A stretch of 64,000 nt of DNA from positions 33,928 through 97,927 of the forward strand of contig QAND01000005.1 of assembly GCA_003150225.1 (NCBI GenBank), read 5' to 3'. The notes under the pieces are model-generated. The model searched no databases. It was not told the origin of the DNA and saw only the letters and a list, made by a program, of their open reading frames with translations. The translations under genes were made by a program, and so were the position numbers. Shown here in pieces: positions 8,688-17,002 of this stretch. The stretch comes from Bacillota bacterium (GTDB taxonomy: Bacteria; Bacillota; Clostridia; Christensenellales; QAND01). Positions within the stretch are counted from its first letter, which is position 1, and the number at the start of each line of letters is the position of its first letter.

Positions 8688-9413
8688 CTATCTCCTCGCT
8701 ATCATCATGATACGCTCATCCTGGGGCTTTATATCCTCCACCGTCAAAAAGGAGAAGGCCTCCACCTGGGAAAACCCCGCGTCATACAAAGCATCCGCCA
8801 GATCCATGGGATCATGGACAAACAGAAAATGCTCTTCATAGCCCCGTCTATAATACTCCCCTTGTTTGAAAAAGAGAGTCAGCTCCATGCTGCATCCCTC
8901 CTTCTCCCGGTGGGTTACCAGGATATAGGCGGAGTCGTCGTTCTCATCGGCAAAGGTATTGTCCCCCAATGCCGTTAGGAGCCGGTATTGGGTGCTGAAA
9001 TCAAAAAGCAGGAGCCCCTGAGGCAAAAGGGCATCATAAGCACAGCGAAAAAAATCGTCTCGGGCGTGGTGCGTCAAGTAGTTGATTCCATCGCACATAG
9101 CGGTGATGCAGTCCACCCCATTGATCAGGGAAAAGTCCGTCATATCCATTCGGTAAAAAGGAACTCGCTGCCCCCGATCCCTGGCCTTTTCCTGGGCTCT
9201 TTGTAGCATATCCTGACTCAAATCGCCGCCCATCACATCATATCCCAATGCAGCGAGCCCCAGGGAAACGGAGCCGGTACCGCAGCAAAGATCCAGCAGA
9301 CGCCGGGCCCCGGGGCGCCGGGTTTGAATCAAGCCGTGGAGATAGGCGCACCAGTCCCCATATGGAAGATCGGCCATAAAACCATCGTAAACCGTGGCAA
9401 AGTCTCCGTACAC
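8688..9413 (-). CDS. Class I SAM-dependent methyltransferase
   Basis: 241 aa. A Rossmann methylase with motif I LLDLCCGTGSVSLGLA (residues 39-54), acidic motif II GGDLSQDML, and motif IV region CDGINYLTHH. This is the arrangement of the small Clostridial methylases annotated as acting on unidentified small molecules. The start is GTG at 9413, preceded by GGAGGAGATGAGGCG. First gene of the minus-strand operon. It is divergent from the lysine-riboswitch operon on the plus strand, with about 130 bases between its start and that promoter. Confidence 0.85.
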   Translation of the reverse strand: MYGDFATVYDGFMADLPYGDWCAYLHGLIQTRRPGARRLLDLCCGTGSVSLGLAALGYDVMGGDLSQDMLQRAQEKARDRGQRVPFYRMDMTDFSLINGVDCITAMCDGINYLTHHARDDFFRCAYDALLPQGLLLFDFSTQYRLLTALGDNTFADENDDSAYILVTHREKEGCSMELTLFFKQGEYYRRGYEEHFLFVHDPMDLADALYDAGFSQVEAFSFLTVEDIKPQDERIMMIARR

Positions 9414-9542
9414 CGCCTCATCTCCTCCGGTTTGCCCACATTTTCAATGCCCTTTCCGGGCGCCAAGCATAGTATGATATATAATTGTATCATGTTTGTC
9501 AACGCGGACGGCAGAAAGGGGTATAAGAAACCCAGGATGCCG

Positions 9543-9572
9543 TTGACAACCCCCCTAGCGCAATGCTAAAAT
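9543..9572 (+). promoter_or_regulatory. Promoter of the lysine-biosynthesis operon
   Basis: TTGACA (9543-9548), an 18-base spacer, TAAAAT (9567-9572). It lies just upstream of the lysine riboswitch. Confidence 0.75.
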
Positions 9573-9589
9573 CATCATAATTACATACG

Positions 9590-9763
9590 GAGCAGGACAG
9601 AGGTGCGGTTTGCATCAGTAGCAGCGGCCAGGGCGCGGAGCCCGCTAACGCGCTGTGAAAGGGTAAACTGCCGAAGGGAGCGGGTCTGCCGCGGACGGTT
9701 CCCTGGCTGGTTGGATGAACAATCTCCCGGCTGTCACCCTCGGGTGGAGCGCTGACTGCCCTC
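9590..9763 (+). promoter_or_regulatory. Lysine riboswitch (L box) aptamer
   Basis: The leader contains the L-box blocks in the right order: AGAGGTGCGG (9600-9609), AGTAG (9618-9622), GTGAAAGGG, CTGCCGAAGGGAGC (9668-9682), GGCTGTC (9729-9735) and GGTGGAGCGCTGACTGCC (9743-9760). Binding of L-lysine to this aptamer favours a downstream terminator. It precedes asd-dapA-dapB, the aspartate-to-lysine/diaminopimelate branch, exactly the expected context. Confidence 0.93.
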
Positions 9764-9788
9764 ATACCGCGTTTTGCGGTTTGTTGGG

Positions 9789-9811
9789 CGGCGCGCTGAG
9801 CGCCGTTTTTT
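9789..9811 (+). terminator. Riboswitch expression-platform terminator
   Basis: CGGCGC-GCTGA-GCGCCG followed by six T, ending 24 bases before the asd start. It is the switchable terminator of the lysine riboswitch. Confidence 0.88.
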
Positions 9812-9835
9812 CATTATCTAGAGGAGGAAGCAACG

Positions 9836-10918
9836 ATGAAGAAGTATCAGGTGGCCGTAGTAGGCGCGACCGGCATGGTAGGCCAGCGGTTTGTCACCCT
9901 TTTGGAGAACCATCCCTGGTTCCAGCTTTCGGCAGTGGCGGCAAGCGGCCGTAGCGCTGGCAAAACATATGAAGAAGCAGTGGGCGCCCGTTGGGCCATG
10001 GCCACCCCCATGCCTCAGTCCGCCAAATCCCTGGTGGTGCTGGACGCCAGCCATGTGGAGGAGGTCGCCAGCCGGTGCGATTTTATCTTCTGTGCCGTGG
10101 ATATGCAGAAGAGCGAAATTCTGGCTCTGGAGGAAGCCTATGCCAAGGCCGAAACCCCGGTAATCTCCAACAACTCCGCCAACCGCATGGTAGCCGACGT
10201 TCCTATGATCATTCCGGAGATCAACCCCGAACACGCCCAGGTGATCCCCGCCCAGCGGAAACGGCTGGGCACCCGGACGGGGTTCATCACAGCCAAATCC
10301 AACTGCTCCATCCAGAGCTACGTTCCCGCCCTATCCTGCCTTATGGACTTCGGCGTAAAGGACATCCTGGCCTGCACCTATCAGGCCATTTCGGGCGCGG
10401 GCAAAAACTTTGCCACCTGGCCCGAGATGGTGGATAACCTCATCCCCTATATCGGCGGTGAGGAAGAGAAGAGCGAGCAGGAGCCCCTTAAGATCTGGGG
10501 CAAGGTGGAGGATGGCAAGATCATCCACGCCGCTTCTCCCCGGATCAGCGCTCAGTGCTACCGGGTGCCGGTTTCCGATGGCCACACCGCGGCGGTGTAT
10601 GTCAATTTTGACCGCAAACCCGCCCGGGAGGAGATCATTGCCCGATGGCAGGAATGGACCCCCCTGCCCCAGCAATTAAAGCTGCCCAGCGCCCCGCAGC
10701 AGTTCCTCACCTATTTCAATGAGGATGACCGGCCCCAGGCTAAGCTGGACCGGGAGCTGTATGGCGGCATGGGCATTACCATGGGCCGTCTCCGGGAGGA
10801 CAATATCTTCGACTACAAATTTGCCTGCTTGTCCCACAACACCCTTCGCGGCGCGGCGGGCGGCGGCGTGCTCTGCGCCGAGCTGCTCTGCGCCCAGGAG
10901 TACATTCCCCATAAATAA
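9836..10918 (+). CDS. asd: Aspartate-semialdehyde dehydrogenase
   Basis: 360 aa. Reduces 4-aspartyl phosphate to aspartate semialdehyde with NADPH, the branch point to lysine, threonine and methionine. The NADP-binding N-terminus VAVVGATGMVGQRF and the catalytic-cysteine motif KSNCSIQ (about residue 149) are present, and NNSAN precedes it. The SNCSxQ form and the length near 360 mark the archaeal/fungal-type branch of the family rather than the E. coli type. The start follows GAGGAGGAAGCAACG. First gene of the lysine-riboswitch operon. Lysine should switch it off through the leader. Confidence 0.95.
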   Translation: MKKYQVAVVGATGMVGQRFVTLLENHPWFQLSAVAASGRSAGKTYEEAVGARWAMATPMPQSAKSLVVLDASHVEEVASRCDFIFCAVDMQKSEILALEEAYAKAETPVISNNSANRMVADVPMIIPEINPEHAQVIPAQRKRLGTRTGFITAKSNCSIQSYVPALSCLMDFGVKDILACTYQAISGAGKNFATWPEMVDNLIPYIGGEEEKSEQEPLKIWGKVEDGKIIHAASPRISAQCYRVPVSDGHTAAVYVNFDRKPAREEIIARWQEWTPLPQQLKLPSAPQQFLTYFNEDDRPQAKLDRELYGGMGITMGRLREDNIFDYKFACLSHNTLRGAAGGGVLCAELLCAQEYIPHK

Positions 10919-10932
10919 AAGGAGGTAGCGCC

Positions 10933-11814
10933 ATGACCCTGTTTACCGGCTCCTGTACCGCTATGATCACACCCTTTACGGAAGACGGCATCGACTTCGA
11001 GGCCTATGGCCGGCTCATAGACTTCCAGATAGAAAATGGCACCGACGCCCTGTTGATCGCCGGCACCACCGGAGAACCCCCCACCATGACGGCCCAGGAA
11101 AAAAGCGATCTCATCCGCTTCGCCCTAGATCGGATCAATAAGCGGGTGCCCGCCATCGTCTCCACCGGCGGCAACAATACCGCCGCCGTCATCGAGGCCA
11201 GCTTGGCCGCACAAGCGGCGGGTGCGGACTGCCTTCTGGTGGTAACTCCCTATTACAACAAAGCCACCCAAAAGGGCCTCATCGCCCATTACAACGCCGT
11301 GGCCGACGCGGTGGATACTCCCATTATGGTCTATAATGTGCCGGGCCGTACCGGAGTCAACCTGCTTCCCGGTACCTTTGCGGAGATCGCCCGCCACAAG
11401 AATATCGTTGCCATGAAGGAGGCCTGTGGCAACGTAGCTCAGGCCCAGGAGACCCTGCGGCTCAGCCGGGGCCAGGCGGATCTGTACTGTGGCGAGGACG
11501 CCATCACCGTACCCTTGATGGCCATGGGCGCCAAGGGCGTGGTATCGGTGGTCAGCAACATCCTGCCCCGGGATACTCACGAGATGTGCGCCGCCGCCCT
11601 GCGGGGGGATTTCACCACCGCCGCCGAGATGCAGCATCGGCTAAACCCCGTCATCGACGCTCTGTTCTGCGAGGTAAGCCCCATCCCCGTCAAGACCGCC
11701 GCCGGTCTCATGGGCTTGTGTAGCGATCGGGTTCGGCTGCCCCTCTGTCCCATGGAGGAACCCACCAAAAACCGGCTGATCCGCGCCATGCGGGACTACG
11801 GCATCCAGTTCTGA
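10933..11814 (+). CDS. dapA: 4-hydroxy-tetrahydrodipicolinate synthase
   Basis: 293 aa, a full-length DapA. Condenses pyruvate with aspartate semialdehyde. Visible motifs: GTTGEPPTMT (pyruvate-binding GTTGE), YYNKATQKGLIAHY with the catalytic Tyr in VYNVPGRTG, and the Schiff-base lysine in IVAMKEACGN (about residue 161). The start is behind AGGAGGTAGCGCC, 14 bases after asd. A terminator-like hairpin follows it, before dapB. Confidence 0.96.
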   Translation: MTLFTGSCTAMITPFTEDGIDFEAYGRLIDFQIENGTDALLIAGTTGEPPTMTAQEKSDLIRFALDRINKRVPAIVSTGGNNTAAVIEASLAAQAAGADCLLVVTPYYNKATQKGLIAHYNAVADAVDTPIMVYNVPGRTGVNLLPGTFAEIARHKNIVAMKEACGNVAQAQETLRLSRGQADLYCGEDAITVPLMAMGAKGVVSVVSNILPRDTHEMCAAALRGDFTTAAEMQHRLNPVIDALFCEVSPIPVKTAAGLMGLCSDRVRLPLCPMEEPTKNRLIRAMRDYGIQF

Positions 11815-11822
11815 CATCACAC

Positions 11823-11846
11823 AAAAGGGCCTACGGGCCCTTTTTT
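11823..11846 (+). terminator. Intergenic terminator between dapA and dapB
   Basis: AAAAGGGCC-TACG-GGCCC followed by six T. It may lower dapB expression relative to asd-dapA. No separate promoter was recognised for dapB in the 25 bases that remain. Confidence 0.75.
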
Positions 11847-11871
11847 ACAAAGGATCTAACGAGGTGTTACT

Positions 11872-13080
11872 ATGATCGATGTTTTGTTGACCGGCGCCCT
11901 CGGCGTCATGGGTGGCATAGTGCGAGACGCCATCTCCCAAACCCAGGATCTGCGCATCATAGCAGGGGTGGACATCGCCCCCAACGACAGTCTTCCCTTT
12001 CCCGTCTATCCCTCCTTGGACTCGGTTCGGGAGGCCCCCCAGGTGGTGCTGGATTTCTCCCATTTTTCCGCCCTCAGCTCCATTCTGGACTACTGCCTAG
12101 AGCGTCAGCTTCCGGTGGTGATCTGCGCCACCGGGCATACCATGGAGCAGCGGCGGGAAATCCAGCGGGCGGCGGAGCGCATTCCCGTATTCTTTTCCGC
12201 CAATATGAGCCTGGGTGTAAACCTCATCAAACATCTAAGCCAGGAAGCCGCCAGCCTTCTGGAGCCAGCCTACGATATCGAGATTTTGGAAAAGCATCAC
12301 AATCGCAAAATAGACGCGCCCAGCGGCACGGCCAACATGCTGGCCGAAGCCATCAACGAAGCCGTAGCTCAGCCCAAGAGCTTTGTTTATGAGCGCCACA
12401 GCAAACGGGAGCCCCGGAAAAAAACCGATTTGGGCATTCATTCCATCCGGGGAGGGACCACGGTTGGAGAGCATTCCGTCCTCTTCTACGGAGAGGACGA
12501 GGTGGTGGAACTAACCCACATCGCCAATTCCCGGCGGATCTTCGCCACCGGAGCGGTAAGCGCCCTGCGGTACATCGCGGAAAAGGGCCCCGGCCTCTAC
12601 TCCATGGACAACCTCCTTGCCGAGGACCAGGCGGTGACGGATATTCGGAGCCTTTCCCACCAGACCCTTTTCAATCTAGCGGGAAAATTGAGCCCCGACG
12701 CCTTCCTGGAGATCTTTGCCGCCATTGCCCAGGAAGGAATTCCGGTGGACGTTATCACATACAGCTTTAGCGGCGTGATCTCCCACCTAACCCTTTCGGT
12801 GGACAACGCCCACAGCGCCGTGGTGACCGCCGCCATCTCCCCCATTCTAGACCGCCATGGCCTCTCCATGGATCTGATGGCAGACCTCAGTAAGATCACC
12901 ATCCGGGGGCCCGGCATGGAGTTCGAGGCTGGCGTGGGCGCCAGACTCTTCCGTCCCCTGATTCAGGCGGGCATTCCTCCCCTGTCGGTGGCCACCAGCG
13001 AAGAAAAAATCGTTCTCCTGGTGCCTGGCAAGATGGAGGAGCAGGCCCTTTCCCTTTTGGCCCAAGAATACGCCCGGTAA
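11872..13080 (+). CDS. dapB: DapB dihydrodipicolinate reductase fused to aspartokinase-type ACT domains
   Basis: 402 aa, about 150 longer than ordinary DapB. Residues 1-255 are a complete DapB: N-terminal nucleotide-binding LLTGALGVMGG, ICATGHT, catalytic region EILEKHHNRKIDAPSGTA with the KxDxPSGTA signature, and the C-terminal GLYSMDNLL that normally ends the protein. Residues about 265-402 match the tandem ACT module of aspartokinases. The second half reads KITIRGPGM, then GVGARLF, QAGIPPLSVATSEEKIVLLV, and ends in a LLAQEYAR helix equivalent to aspartokinase ALHEAF. ACT modules of this type bind amino acids, so feedback by lysine is a reasonable inference. No lysC is in the window. Confidence 0.9.
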   Translation: MIDVLLTGALGVMGGIVRDAISQTQDLRIIAGVDIAPNDSLPFPVYPSLDSVREAPQVVLDFSHFSALSSILDYCLERQLPVVICATGHTMEQRREIQRAAERIPVFFSANMSLGVNLIKHLSQEAASLLEPAYDIEILEKHHNRKIDAPSGTANMLAEAINEAVAQPKSFVYERHSKREPRKKTDLGIHSIRGGTTVGEHSVLFYGEDEVVELTHIANSRRIFATGAVSALRYIAEKGPGLYSMDNLLAEDQAVTDIRSLSHQTLFNLAGKLSPDAFLEIFAAIAQEGIPVDVITYSFSGVISHLTLSVDNAHSAVVTAAISPILDRHGLSMDLMADLSKITIRGPGMEFEAGVGARLFRPLIQAGIPPLSVATSEEKIVLLVPGKMEEQALSLLAQEYAR

Positions 13081-13117
13081 AGGCGCGTATCGACATCAGT
13101 TCCTATATTGATAGTGC

Positions 13118-13153
13118 ACATAAAAAGGCTCCCAGGGGGGAGCCTTTTTATGT
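13118..13153 (+). terminator. Terminator of the asd-dapA-dapB operon
   Basis: A 15-base stem, ACATAAAAAGGCTCC paired with GGAGCCTTTTTATGT, with an A/T-rich base. Confidence 0.85.
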
Positions 13154-13353
13154 ACTGCAGAATCCTCATTTTCGAGCATAGGCAGCAGGTCAGTTCGCAT
13201 CTTGCGATTCTCAGGTTCTTTTTCATACGCGCCCCCATAGATTCATATTTCTCTTCCCGGTTCTCCTTTTCCATCCTGCACAGCCTTTAGCAGAACCCCC
13301 GGCAATTCGCCTTCCTCTGGAACTACTCCATGGCCATTTTCACAATATAGCAA
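13154..13353. other. Gene-free spacer
   Basis: Between the dapB terminator and the terminator of the hydrogenase gene. No coding region, RNA or repeat that can be supported is seen on either strand. Confidence 0.6.
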
Positions 13354-13379
13354 AAAAGGAGCGCATAAGCGCTCCTTTT
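13354..13379 (-). terminator. Terminator of the hydrogenase gene
   Basis: AAAAGGAGCGC-ATAA-GCGCTCCTTTT, 10 bases beyond the hydrogenase stop on the minus strand, followed by a T run on that strand. Confidence 0.85.
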
Positions 13380-13389
13380 ACAGTTCTTG

Positions 13390-15135
13390 TTACTGTTCCC
13401 CGCCGAACTTAGGCCGAGCGGTGTAATGGGTGTGCAACAGCTCGTGGGCCTTGTGGCTGCCGGGCTCCCCGAAGAACTCCTTGTAAACCCGCTGGATGGA
13501 GGGGTTCTGGTGGCTCTTCCGGATGACCTTGGCCTCGTCCTCGTCGTAGATAGCCTTGGCGCGGAGGGTCCGCACATCCTTCAACATCTTTACATTGGCA
13601 GGTACGATGGGCTGGCCGCCGCCGTTTACGCAGCCGCCGGGGCAGGCCATAACCTCGATGAAGTGATAGCCAGAGTCGCCCTTCCTTACCTTCTCCATGA
13701 GCTTCCGGGCGTTGGCGGTACCATGTGCAACGGCAACCTTAATATCCATACCAGCCACGTTGACAGTGGCTTCCTTCACACCCTCAATGCCCCGCACATC
13801 ATTGTACTCAATGGTCTGGATATCCTGGCCGGACAGAATGTCCGCCACGGTACGGAGAGCAGCCTCCATGACGCCGCCGGTAGCGCCGAAGATTACGGCA
13901 GCGCCGGTAGAATCGCCATAGATCTGGTCGAAGTCCTCATCGGGCAGCAGGTTGAACTCAATGCCAGCCTGCTTGATCATCTTGCCAAGCTCACGGGTGG
14001 TCAGAACAGCGTCGATATCCTGATAGCCGCAGCTATTCATCTCAGGCCGCTGAATCTCGTATTTCTTGGCGGTGCAGGGCATGACGGATACCGAATAAAT
14101 ATCCTTAGGATCGATGCCCGCCTCCTGAGCATAAACGGACTTCACAACGGCGCCCATCATCTGCTGGGGAGACTTACAGGAGGAAAGGTTGTCAAGAAGA
14201 TCATGGTACTCATGCTCACAGAACTTGATCCAGCCGGGCGAGCAGGAAGTGATCACTGGCAGCTTACCGCCGTTCTTAATCCGGTCGATGACCTCAGTGC
14301 CCTCCTCCATAATGGTCAGGTCCGCGGCAAAATCGGTATCAAAGACCTTATCAGCGCCCAACCGCCGGATGGCAGCGGCCATCTTCCCGGTCACCCGGGT
14401 GCCGATGGGCAAACCAAACTCCTCGCCCAGGGCCACCCGGACGGAGGGAGCGGTATGGAACACCACGTGCTTGGTGGGATCGTTGATGGCGTCCCACACC
14501 TGAGCGGTGGAATCCTTCTCGTAAAGGGCGCCCACGGGGCAGGCCTGGATGCACTGTCCGCAGTTGACGCACTTGGACTCAGCCAAGGGCCGGTCAAAGG
14601 GCACGCCGATATCGCTCTTATAGCCGCGGTTCCGGATGCCAATAGCGCCGATCTGCTGTACCTCGTTACAGGCCGCTACGCAGCGCTTGCACAGAATGCA
14701 TTTATTGGGATCCCGCACAATGGAGGGAGACGCCAAATCCAAAGGCAGGTTCTTCTTGGGCATTTCATACTTGATATCGTCGATACCCAGCTCCTCGGCC
14801 AAAGCCTGAAGCTCGCACTTGCCGTTGCGGGGGCAGGTGAGGCAGGCCCGGTCATGATCAGCCAGGATGAGCTCTACCACAAACTTCCGGGCCTTGCGGA
14901 CCTTATCTGTGTTGGTATAGATCTCCATCCCCTCGTTGATGGGCATCACGCAGGCGGCGGCAAGAGCTCTTGCGCCCTTGATCTCCACCAGACAAACCCG
15001 GCAGGCGCCAATGGCGTTCACATCCTTCAGGTAACAAAGGGTAGGAATTTTAATCCCGTTTGCACGGGCGGCCTCCAATACGGTAGACCCCTCTGCCGCC
15101 TGCATCGGAACACCATTGATTTTGATGTTAACCAT
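13390..15135 (-). CDS. [FeFe] hydrogenase, NADH/NADP-type catalytic subunit (HydA/HndD)
   Basis: 581 aa. Reduces protons to H2 to dispose of fermentation electrons. N-terminus: 2Fe-2S ferredoxin domain (CYLKDVNAIGACRVC, about 34-48), then a His-Cys cluster site (DHDRACLTCPRNGKC, about 93-107), then two 4Fe-4S clusters (CILCKRCVAAC and CVNCGQCIQACP, 145-200). The H-cluster domain has all three signatures: TSCSPGWIKF, MPCTAKKYE and MACPGGCVNGGG. A C-terminal small-subunit-like tail (YKEFFGEPGSHKAHELLHTHY) closes it. The domain order is that of electron-bifurcating or NAD(P)-linked enzymes, but no HydB/HydC flavin subunit genes adjoin. It is transcribed alone from a strong promoter. Confidence 0.95.
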   Translation of the reverse strand: MVNIKINGVPMQAAEGSTVLEAARANGIKIPTLCYLKDVNAIGACRVCLVEIKGARALAAACVMPINEGMEIYTNTDKVRKARKFVVELILADHDRACLTCPRNGKCELQALAEELGIDDIKYEMPKKNLPLDLASPSIVRDPNKCILCKRCVAACNEVQQIGAIGIRNRGYKSDIGVPFDRPLAESKCVNCGQCIQACPVGALYEKDSTAQVWDAINDPTKHVVFHTAPSVRVALGEEFGLPIGTRVTGKMAAAIRRLGADKVFDTDFAADLTIMEEGTEVIDRIKNGGKLPVITSCSPGWIKFCEHEYHDLLDNLSSCKSPQQMMGAVVKSVYAQEAGIDPKDIYSVSVMPCTAKKYEIQRPEMNSCGYQDIDAVLTTRELGKMIKQAGIEFNLLPDEDFDQIYGDSTGAAVIFGATGGVMEAALRTVADILSGQDIQTIEYNDVRGIEGVKEATVNVAGMDIKVAVAHGTANARKLMEKVRKGDSGYHFIEVMACPGGCVNGGGQPIVPANVKMLKDVRTLRAKAIYDEDEAKVIRKSHQNPSIQRVYKEFFGEPGSHKAHELLHTHYTARPKFGGEQ

Positions 15136-15267
15136 GCTTCATTTCCTCCAACTCTATCGCTTACTTTTACGCCATAATCCCCTCTTTATGTCGCAGAGCC
15201 ATGGCGGAATGTCAACCTACAAAAAAGGACAAAACAAGACCTTTATGTGAAAAAATAGCCAAATAGA

Positions 15268-15296
15268 ATTATAGTATTTTATATGTGCTTTGTCAA
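15268..15296 (-). promoter_or_regulatory. Promoter of the hydrogenase gene
   Basis: On the minus strand TTGACA (15291-15296), a 17-base spacer and TATAAT (15268-15273), a perfect consensus. It leaves a leader of about 125 bases before the hydrogenase start. No obvious Rex-type operator (TTGTTAA-N4-TTAACAA) was seen there. Confidence 0.85.
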
Positions 15297-15329
15297 ACTG
15301 AAACCAGCCCAAATAGTGAAAACTCCGCC

Positions 15330-15360
15330 GTTTCGTCCCTTCATTTTGAAGGGACGAAAC
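15330..15360 (-). terminator. Terminator of the M20 peptidase gene
   Basis: GTTTCGTCCCTTC paired with GAAGGGACGAAAC, 40 bases beyond the M20 stop. It lies just upstream of the hydrogenase promoter. Confidence 0.75.
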
Positions 15361-15399
15361 CGGTTTTTCCCATGGGCGGAGATATTTAGCAGGTTTGCT

Positions 15400-16743
15400 T
15401 TACGCCTTGGGGGCGTCCATCTCAATCACTTCGGTTTTGTTCATGCTCTCCATATACGCAAGATACGCTTCCTTGGTGAGCTTGGGAGTAAAGCCGTCCT
15501 TTAACTCATGAGCCAGCTTGGCGCCGTCCTTCAAAAGATGATAGGCGGTCAGCGCGAAGATCTTAGCGGTAACAATATAGGCCAGCTCCTCATCTGCGAT
15601 GTCATAATTCACCTGATGCCCGCCGCCGCATGCGCCGCCGGTGCGGAACTCCATGGTAGGCATGATATGGGTCAGGTCGCCTACATCGGTGGAGCCAGTG
15701 GAGTGGTCCTTCTCCCCCGCCCAGGTCATCTCATAGGGATAGGCCTCCTTGATGGTCTCGGCGGCCTGGTTAAGCGCGTCGATATTCTCCAAGGGGATGG
15801 TGGGCAAATACCCCGGCATGGTGACGATCTCGCATCCCGCGCCCACGGCAAGGGCGCCCGCCCGGAAGGCCCGATCAGTCTTCTTATCGGCGTCCATAAC
15901 CATCTCCATGGTGTTGGCCCGGACCAAGGTCTCCACCACCACGTCATCGGGGATCACATTGACCAAATCCCCGCCCCGGGTGATGATGGGATGAATGCGG
16001 ACGGTATCCTTATCCTGGAAGGTTTCCCGCTGGAACTGGACGGCAGTGATGCCCAAGGTCGCGGCATTCAGCGCGTTCACGCCCTTGTGGGGAGAACCTG
16101 CCGCATGGGTAGCCACGCCCTTATAATTGATGGTTTTGGCGGTAAAGCCATTGTTGGTGGCCGACCCAATGATGACCTTATCCTCGGTAACGGTGTGATG
16201 CACCACGTTGATGTCCACATCGTCAAAAGCACCGATGCGGATCAGCTCGCACTTGCCGCCCAGGTAGCGGATAATGCCCTGATCCATCAGACTCTTCTTA
16301 AAGTCCACCTCGCCGCACTCCTCGCTGGGTACAGCGTAGAACACCACCCGGCCAGCTAAGGCCTCGGCGATCTCCGGATCCGTCAAGGCGAGCGCCGCGC
16401 CCATAACGCCTGCCATCTGGGCATGGTGGCCACAGCAGTGGGCGGCGCCGGTCTCGGCCCAGGCATGGGCATGGTTGGGAATGGCAAGGGCGTCCAATTC
16501 CCCAATGAGGGCTACGGTAGGGCCCTCCTGTCCGCCGGACAGATACCCCTTTACGCCGGTCACAGCCAGCTTCTCCTGGATCTCGGTGATGCCCGTATCC
16601 CGAAGAGCCTCCACAAACTTGCCGGCGGTACGATACTCCTTGTAGCCCAGCTCGGCGTGATCATAGATATCCCGGGCAAAGGCGATGATTTTCTCCCGGT
16701 TCTGGTCAATGCGTTCCAGTATTTTTTGTTCCATCCGATCCAT
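15400..16743 (-). CDS. M20-family amidohydrolase (AbgB/aminobenzoyl-glutamate hydrolase type)
   Basis: 447 aa. A zinc-dependent hydrolase of N-acyl amino acids or dipeptide-like amides. Metal-binding motifs: GELDAL (M20 Asp), GAAHCCGHHAQMAG (His), PSEECGE (Glu pair) and GGGHQVNY near the C-terminus, with the lid domain (HAAGSPHKGVNAL) inserted. HSTGSTDVGDLTHIMPT is typical of the AbgB branch, whose E. coli member cleaves p-aminobenzoyl-glutamate. The true substrate is not known here. The start MDRMEQ follows AGAGG by 9 bases; an in-frame ATG three codons earlier touches that ribosome site and is less likely. Monocistronic. Confidence 0.88.
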   Translation of the reverse strand: MDRMEQKILERIDQNREKIIAFARDIYDHAELGYKEYRTAGKFVEALRDTGITEIQEKLAVTGVKGYLSGGQEGPTVALIGELDALAIPNHAHAWAETGAAHCCGHHAQMAGVMGAALALTDPEIAEALAGRVVFYAVPSEECGEVDFKKSLMDQGIIRYLGGKCELIRIGAFDDVDINVVHHTVTEDKVIIGSATNNGFTAKTINYKGVATHAAGSPHKGVNALNAATLGITAVQFQRETFQDKDTVRIHPIITRGGDLVNVIPDDVVVETLVRANTMEMVMDADKKTDRAFRAGALAVGAGCEIVTMPGYLPTIPLENIDALNQAAETIKEAYPYEMTWAGEKDHSTGSTDVGDLTHIMPTMEFRTGGACGGGHQVNYDIADEELAYIVTAKIFALTAYHLLKDGAKLAHELKDGFTPKLTKEAYLAYMESMNKTEVIEMDAPKA

Positions 16744-17002
16744 GCGCTTCATCCTCTTTTCTCATAGTTTATCGGCATAGGCCATCAGCGCCTCCAAAAA
16801 AGCGCTAAAAACAAACCCCATTTATAGATAGTAAATTCCTATAAATTATAGCACCCTTTCCCACCATTTTGTAGGCTCTTTCGCATTTAAAAGAATTCCG
16901 AATTCCATTTGCGTTCCCGCCGGTCCACACGACGGGGTACGTCAGCCTTCCTCTTGTGCCGGCTTGCCAATGACGATAAAATAAAGAAAAGGAGGGAATT
17001 CC

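Noticed and set aside
13387..15177. A 596-codon open frame on the plus strand opposite the hydrogenase
   Set aside because: It is a long antisense shadow of a GC-rich, strongly conserved gene. It has no family resemblance and no proper ribosome site.
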